Of a stretch of 64,000 nt of DNA, positions 61,877 to 64,000 are shown piece by piece. The stretch is from Saccharospirillum sp040881935 (GTDB lineage: Bacteria > Pseudomonadota > Gammaproteobacteria > Pseudomonadales > Natronospirillaceae), in contig NZ_JBBECH010000038.1 of NCBI RefSeq assembly GCF_040881935.1, positions 1 through 64,000 on the forward strand, read 5' to 3'. The position numbers and the translations under genes were made by a program. The notes beneath the pieces are model-generated. The model worked only from the letters and a program-made list of their open reading frames with translations, searched no databases and was not told the origin of the DNA. Within the stretch, counting starts at the first letter, position 1. Each line of letters begins with the position of its first letter.

Positions 61877-63799
61877 TCAGGACGACTTGCGCACTCTCAG
61901 ATACCATTCACTCAGCAGGCGCACCTGTTTTTCGGTGTAACCCCGGTTGACCATGCGCCGCACGAAATCCTGATGTTTCTTTTCATCATCGTTAGACGAC
62001 TTGGCGGAGTAGGAAATGACCGGCAATAGATCTTCGGTATTCGAGAACATTTTCTTCTCGATGACAGCGCGCAGTTTTTCATAGCTCTGCCAACTCGGGT
62101 TGCGCCCTTCATTGTTGGCCCGGGCACGCAATACAAAGTTTACGATCTCGTTGCGGAAGTCTTTGGGATTGGAGATACCAGCGGGCTTCTCGATCTTCTC
62201 CAACTCCTCGTTCAACGCAGCCCGGTCAAGGATCTCACCGGTTTCCGGATCACGGAATTCCTGATCCTGTATCCAGAAGTCAGCATAGGTGACGTAGCGG
62301 TCAAAAATATTCTGACCGTATTCGGAGTAGCTCTCAAGGTAGGCGGTCTGGATCTCTTTGCCGATAAAATCAACATAGCGCGGCGCCAGATACTCTTTCA
62401 GGTGCGCCAGATAACGGTCGTGGACGTCCTGGGGAAACTGCTGTTGCTCGATCTGGTCTTCAAGTACATAAAGCAAATGCACCGGGTTAGCGGCAACTTC
62501 AGTGGCATCGAAGTTAAATACTTTCGACAGGATTTTGAAGGCGAAGCGAGTCGACAGCCCATCCATACCCTCATCAACCCCTGCGGAATCCTTGTACTCC
62601 TGAATGGTCTTGGCTTTGGGATCAGTGTCTTTCAGGTTTTCACCGTCATAGACGCGCATTTTCGAATAGACATTCGAATTTTCAGGCTCTTTAAGCCTGG
62701 AGAGCACCGAAAACTGTGCCAGCATCTTCAGCGTATCCGGAGCGCAGGGTGACTCGGACAGAGAACTGCTTTCGATCAATTTTCGGTAGATGTTGATTTC
62801 TTCGGTGACTCGGGTGCAATAAGGCACCTTGACGATAAACACCCGATCCAGAAAGGCTTCGTTGTTCTTGTTGTTGCGAAATGCCTTCCATTCAGATTCG
62901 TTACTGTGGGCCAGCACCGTACCAGTAAAGGGAATGGCGCTCATGCCTTCAGTGGCGTTATAGTTACCTTCCTGAGTGGCCGTGAGCAAGGGGTGTAACA
63001 CCTTGATCGGCGCCTTGAACATCTCGACGAATTCCATCAAACCCTGGTTGGCTTTACACAGAGCACCGGAGAAGCTGTAGGCATCCGGATCGTTCTGGGG
63101 AAAATCTTCCAGCATGCGGATATCGACCTTTCCCACCAGCGCTGAGATATCCTGGTTGTTTTCATCGCCGGGTTCGGTCTTGGCGACCGCAACCTGATCG
63201 GTAATCGAAGGGTAGAGTTTAACCACCCGAAACTGGCTGATGTCTCCGCCAAATTCATGCAGGCGCTTGACTGCCCAGGGCGACATGATAGAACGCAAGT
63301 AGCGCAGCGGGATGCCATAGCGCTCTTCCAGAATGGCGCCGTCTTCATCCGGATCAAACAAGCTCAGCGGGCTCTCATAAACAGGAGACCCCTTGATCGC
63401 ATAAAACGGTACGGTTTCAATCAGTTGTTTCAGGCGCTCGGCCAGAGACGATTTACCGCCGCCCACCGGGCCCAGCAGGTAGAGGATCTGTTTCTTCTCT
63501 TCCAACCCCTGAGCGGCATGGCGGAAATAAGAAACGATCTGCTCGATCGGCTCTTCCATACCGTAAAATTCTTCGAATGCCGGGTAACGTCGGATAATTT
63601 TATTGGAAAAGATACGACTCAGCCTGGCGTCTTTGGCCGTATCGATGACCTGGGGTTCGCCAATGGCGGCGAGCATTCGTTCAGGGGCCGACGAGTAAGC
63701 GATCGGATCCTCTTTACACAAAGCAAGGTACTCTTCGAGGGAATACTCCTCCAGCAACCTGGCTTCATAACGTGATTGAAAATGCTTGAATATATCCAT
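61877..63799 (-). CDS. prkA: PrkA-family serine protein kinase / AAA protein (YeaG)
   Basis: 640 residues. AAA-type domain with Walker A LLGPVGGGKSSLAERLK near residue 110, motifs YAIKGSPVYESPLSLFDPDED and FVEMFKAPIKVLHPLLTATQEGNY, then the C-terminal PrkA kinase-like part. First gene of the stress operon. Its start is clear (MDIFKHFQSRYEARLLEEYS). The 200 bases upstream to the end of the window show no gene, and I cannot define the promoter. Confidence 0.94.
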   Translation of the reverse strand: MDIFKHFQSRYEARLLEEYSLEEYLALCKEDPIAYSSAPERMLAAIGEPQVIDTAKDARLSRIFSNKIIRRYPAFEEFYGMEEPIEQIVSYFRHAAQGLEEKKQILYLLGPVGGGKSSLAERLKQLIETVPFYAIKGSPVYESPLSLFDPDEDGAILEERYGIPLRYLRSIMSPWAVKRLHEFGGDISQFRVVKLYPSITDQVAVAKTEPGDENNQDISALVGKVDIRMLEDFPQNDPDAYSFSGALCKANQGLMEFVEMFKAPIKVLHPLLTATQEGNYNATEGMSAIPFTGTVLAHSNESEWKAFRNNKNNEAFLDRVFIVKVPYCTRVTEEINIYRKLIESSSLSESPCAPDTLKMLAQFSVLSRLKEPENSNVYSKMRVYDGENLKDTDPKAKTIQEYKDSAGVDEGMDGLSTRFAFKILSKVFNFDATEVAANPVHLLYVLEDQIEQQQFPQDVHDRYLAHLKEYLAPRYVDFIGKEIQTAYLESYSEYGQNIFDRYVTYADFWIQDQEFRDPETGEILDRAALNEELEKIEKPAGISNPKDFRNEIVNFVLRARANNEGRNPSWQSYEKLRAVIEKKMFSNTEDLLPVISYSAKSSNDDEKKHQDFVRRMVNRGYTEKQVRLLSEWYLRVRKSS

Positions 63800-64000
63800 G
63801 AACGACCCCCTGGAACGCTATCAATTAAGCTCTCTCCGTGAGCGATGTCTGTCATGTTTCAGTGAATATCTATGCTCTCTTTTACTGGCTGCAAAGTGCA
63901 CGCCAACACATGAAAACCCTGTCAGTTCAGATAGGTACCGGCCGCCCGGCGTACTCCGCTTTACAGTGAATAAGTAATGCATGGTGGAAACTGGGCGAAG

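Overview
The window is about 64 kb of a gammaproteobacterial chromosome. GntR and its operators are close to those of enteric bacteria, the initiator tRNA is enteric-like, and the moa, sbcB, prkA-yeaH-spoVR and cspA-type genes are all of gammaproteobacterial type. A halotolerant or marine Oceanospirillales-like organism is my best guess, but this is inference. No plasmid replication genes, prophage, CRISPR array or insertion sequence were seen.

Layout. 0.1-6.8 kb: a GFA-fold enzyme, a GNAT acetyltransferase, a large MscS-type channel, a GMC oxidoreductase and an adenine deaminase. 6.9-17.5 kb: two head-to-head gene sets of the alpha-E / circularly permuted ATP-grasp / transglutaminase type. 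The leftward set is a zinc metallopeptidase, a DUF2126-transglutaminase giant, an ATP-grasp protein and an alpha-E protein. The rightward set is an ATP-grasp::alpha-E fusion and a transglutaminase. This is a predicted peptide-ligation or protein-modification system present in split and fused versions. 17.9-24.2 kb: a cold-shock gene, then an AT-richer gluconate island (gluconokinase, tripartite tricarboxylate transporter, GntR) bounded by gene scars and ending at an initiator tRNA gene. 24.4-36 kb: a DUF349 protein, exonuclease I, a BenE transporter with an XRE-cupin regulator, an enoyl-CoA isomerase-like protein, class I fumarase, a HIT protein, and a ribokinase plus nucleoside hydrolase pair.

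36-48.4 kb: a glycerol-uptake block. A GlpSTPQUV-type ABC transporter, with a second solute-binding protein, lies divergent to an AcoR-like sigma-54 activator, and glycerol kinase follows. The intergenic region has a well-spaced -24/-12 promoter and a cluster of TGTTCA/TGAACA sites. 48.8-55.3 kb: a MotA/TolQ-like plus OmpA-like pair, then a four-gene operon of histidine kinase, secreted Gly-Asn-Pro repeat protein with an Asp tail, TPR/beta-barrel outer-membrane protein, and response regulator. 55.4-58.9 kb: the molybdenum-cofactor operon moaA-mobA-moaB-moaC-moaD-moaE behind a probable Moco RNA element. 59-63.8 kb: the prkA-yeaH-spoVR stress operon.

Repeats. Three copies of a roughly 113-base palindromic element lie between genes. 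They share a conserved loop, but the arms of each copy are unrelated in sequence to those of the others while remaining self-complementary.
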